Assembly: GCA_019057775.1 (NCBI GenBank)
Contig: JAHLWT010000051.1
Location: 1-14,533, forward strand
Length of the DNA stretch: 14,533 nucleotides
DNA from: Promethearchaeota archaeon
Lineage (GTDB): Archaea > Asgardarchaeota > Lokiarchaeia > Sigynarchaeales > SOKP01
Direction of reading: 5' to 3'
Part shown: positions 14,232 through 14,533 of the stretch, in pieces
Layout: each line of letters opens with the position of its first letter
Position numbering within the stretch: the first letter of the stretch is position 1
The notes under the pieces: generated by a model
Database searches by the model: none
Told to the model about the DNA's origin: nothing
What the model saw: only the letters and a program-made list of their open reading frames with translations
Made by a program: the position numbers and the translations under genes

Positions 14232-14533
14232 AGCGAAAAAGTCGAAGATCGAATAAAAGAACTAGAAGAACGATTGGCTTCCACCAAGGTAAACAAAGCT
14301 ACCCAAAAAAGCATAAATTTTATTAAAGCACAATTAGCTAAACTCCGCGAGGACTTGATTCGTATCGCAAGTTCCAAGAAAGGCGGTGGTGCTGGCTTTG
14401 GTATTAAAAGAACAGGTGATGCCCAAGTGGCATTCATTGGATTTCCCTCAGTTGGGAAATCTTCTTTATTAAACTTGTTAACTGAAGGTAATACTCATTC
14501 TAAAGTTGCATCATATGATTTTACTACTGTTAC
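14229..14533 (+). CDS. DRG/Rbg-family GTP-binding protein, N-terminal part (right edge cuts gene)
   Basis: The first 101 residues are visible. An N-terminal charged helix (SEKVEDRIKELEERLASTKV) and the NKATQKSINFIKAQLAKLRE segment are the helical hairpin typical of developmentally regulated GTP-binding proteins, conserved from archaea to eukaryotes and linked to the ribosome. The glycine-rich GGGAGFGIKRTGDAQVAFIG follows, then the G1 P-loop GFPSVGKS (71-78) and the start of the switch region ending YDFTTV (96-101). A TGS domain would be expected beyond the edge. The start is unusual: an ATT six bases after GGTGA, directly before SEKVEDR, where DRG proteins normally begin. A later in-frame TTG (codon 16) would remove the conserved helix. 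Family assignment is firm; the ATT start is an inference. Confidence 0.93.
   Translation, partial: MSEKVEDRIKELEERLASTKVNKATQKSINFIKAQLAKLREDLIRIASSKKGGGAGFGIKRTGDAQVAFIGFPSVGKSSLLNLLTEGNTHSKVASYDFTTV

Noticed and set aside
1..14533. tRNA, rRNA, CRISPR array, insertion sequence or transposase
   Set aside because: No cloverleaf, conserved rRNA segment, regularly spaced repeats or transposase motifs were seen in the gaps on either strand.

Overview
This AT-rich window looks archaeal, most likely from an Asgard (Lokiarchaeia-like) genome. The evidence is: an archaeal/eukaryotic-type DRG GTPase at the right edge; TATA-like boxes upstream of several genes; Shine-Dalgarno sites of the GGTGA/GGAG type; a VapBC pair; a DUF423/TMEM256 protein; a URO-D/MtaA-like protein; and two membrane proteins that end in the same eight-cysteine B-box-like zinc domain, a decoration I associate with Lokiarchaeal proteomes. 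The lineage is inferred from gene content and style only.

Layout. 1-1275 (-) is an M29 aminopeptidase running off the left edge. 1429-2147 (-) is a vapB-vapC toxin-antitoxin pair. 2363-2746 (+) is a DUF423 membrane protein. 2780-3958 (-) is a URO-D-like protein. 4056-5135 (-) is a seven-helix membrane protein with a C-terminal zinc domain. 5306-7077 (-) is a small membrane/regulator module: an XRE repressor, a membrane-tethered bPH2 protein fused to a near-identical type of HTH, a 42-residue membrane peptide overlapping it by ATGA, and a PLDc_N-like two-helix protein. 7413-11519 is an acyl-CoA/redox neighbourhood: a winged-helix ferredoxin-like protein, a MaoC hydratase, an SDR oxidoreductase on the opposite strand, and a crotonase-family protein. 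11544-12407 (-) is a surface protein with signal and C-terminal anchor. 12580-14037 (+) is an MFS transporter carrying the same zinc domain. 14229-14533 (+) is the start of a DRG GTPase.

How the genes may work together. The MaoC, SDR and crotonase proteins would fit successive reactions on acyl-CoA (hydration, redox at the 3-position, hydration/isomerisation), and the multi-cluster iron-sulfur protein could be a redox sensor or electron carrier for them. They are not one operon, because the SDR is on the other strand. The 5306-7077 cluster looks like a self-regulating membrane-sensing unit: two related HTH domains, one soluble and one tethered, with a perfect 12-bp tandem repeat in its promoter region.

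Most notable. (1) The bPH2-HTH/XRE/small-membrane-protein module with its tandem repeat. (2) One zinc domain grafted onto two unrelated polytopic proteins. (3) A repeat of at least 114 bp in direct orientation on both sides of the SDR gene; its core matches the 3' end of the surface-protein gene, so it probably contains anchor-coding relics. (4) Several genes whose Shine-Dalgarno site points to a non-standard start codon; the DRG gene is the clearest, with ATT. I saw no tRNA, rRNA, CRISPR array, transposase or origin.
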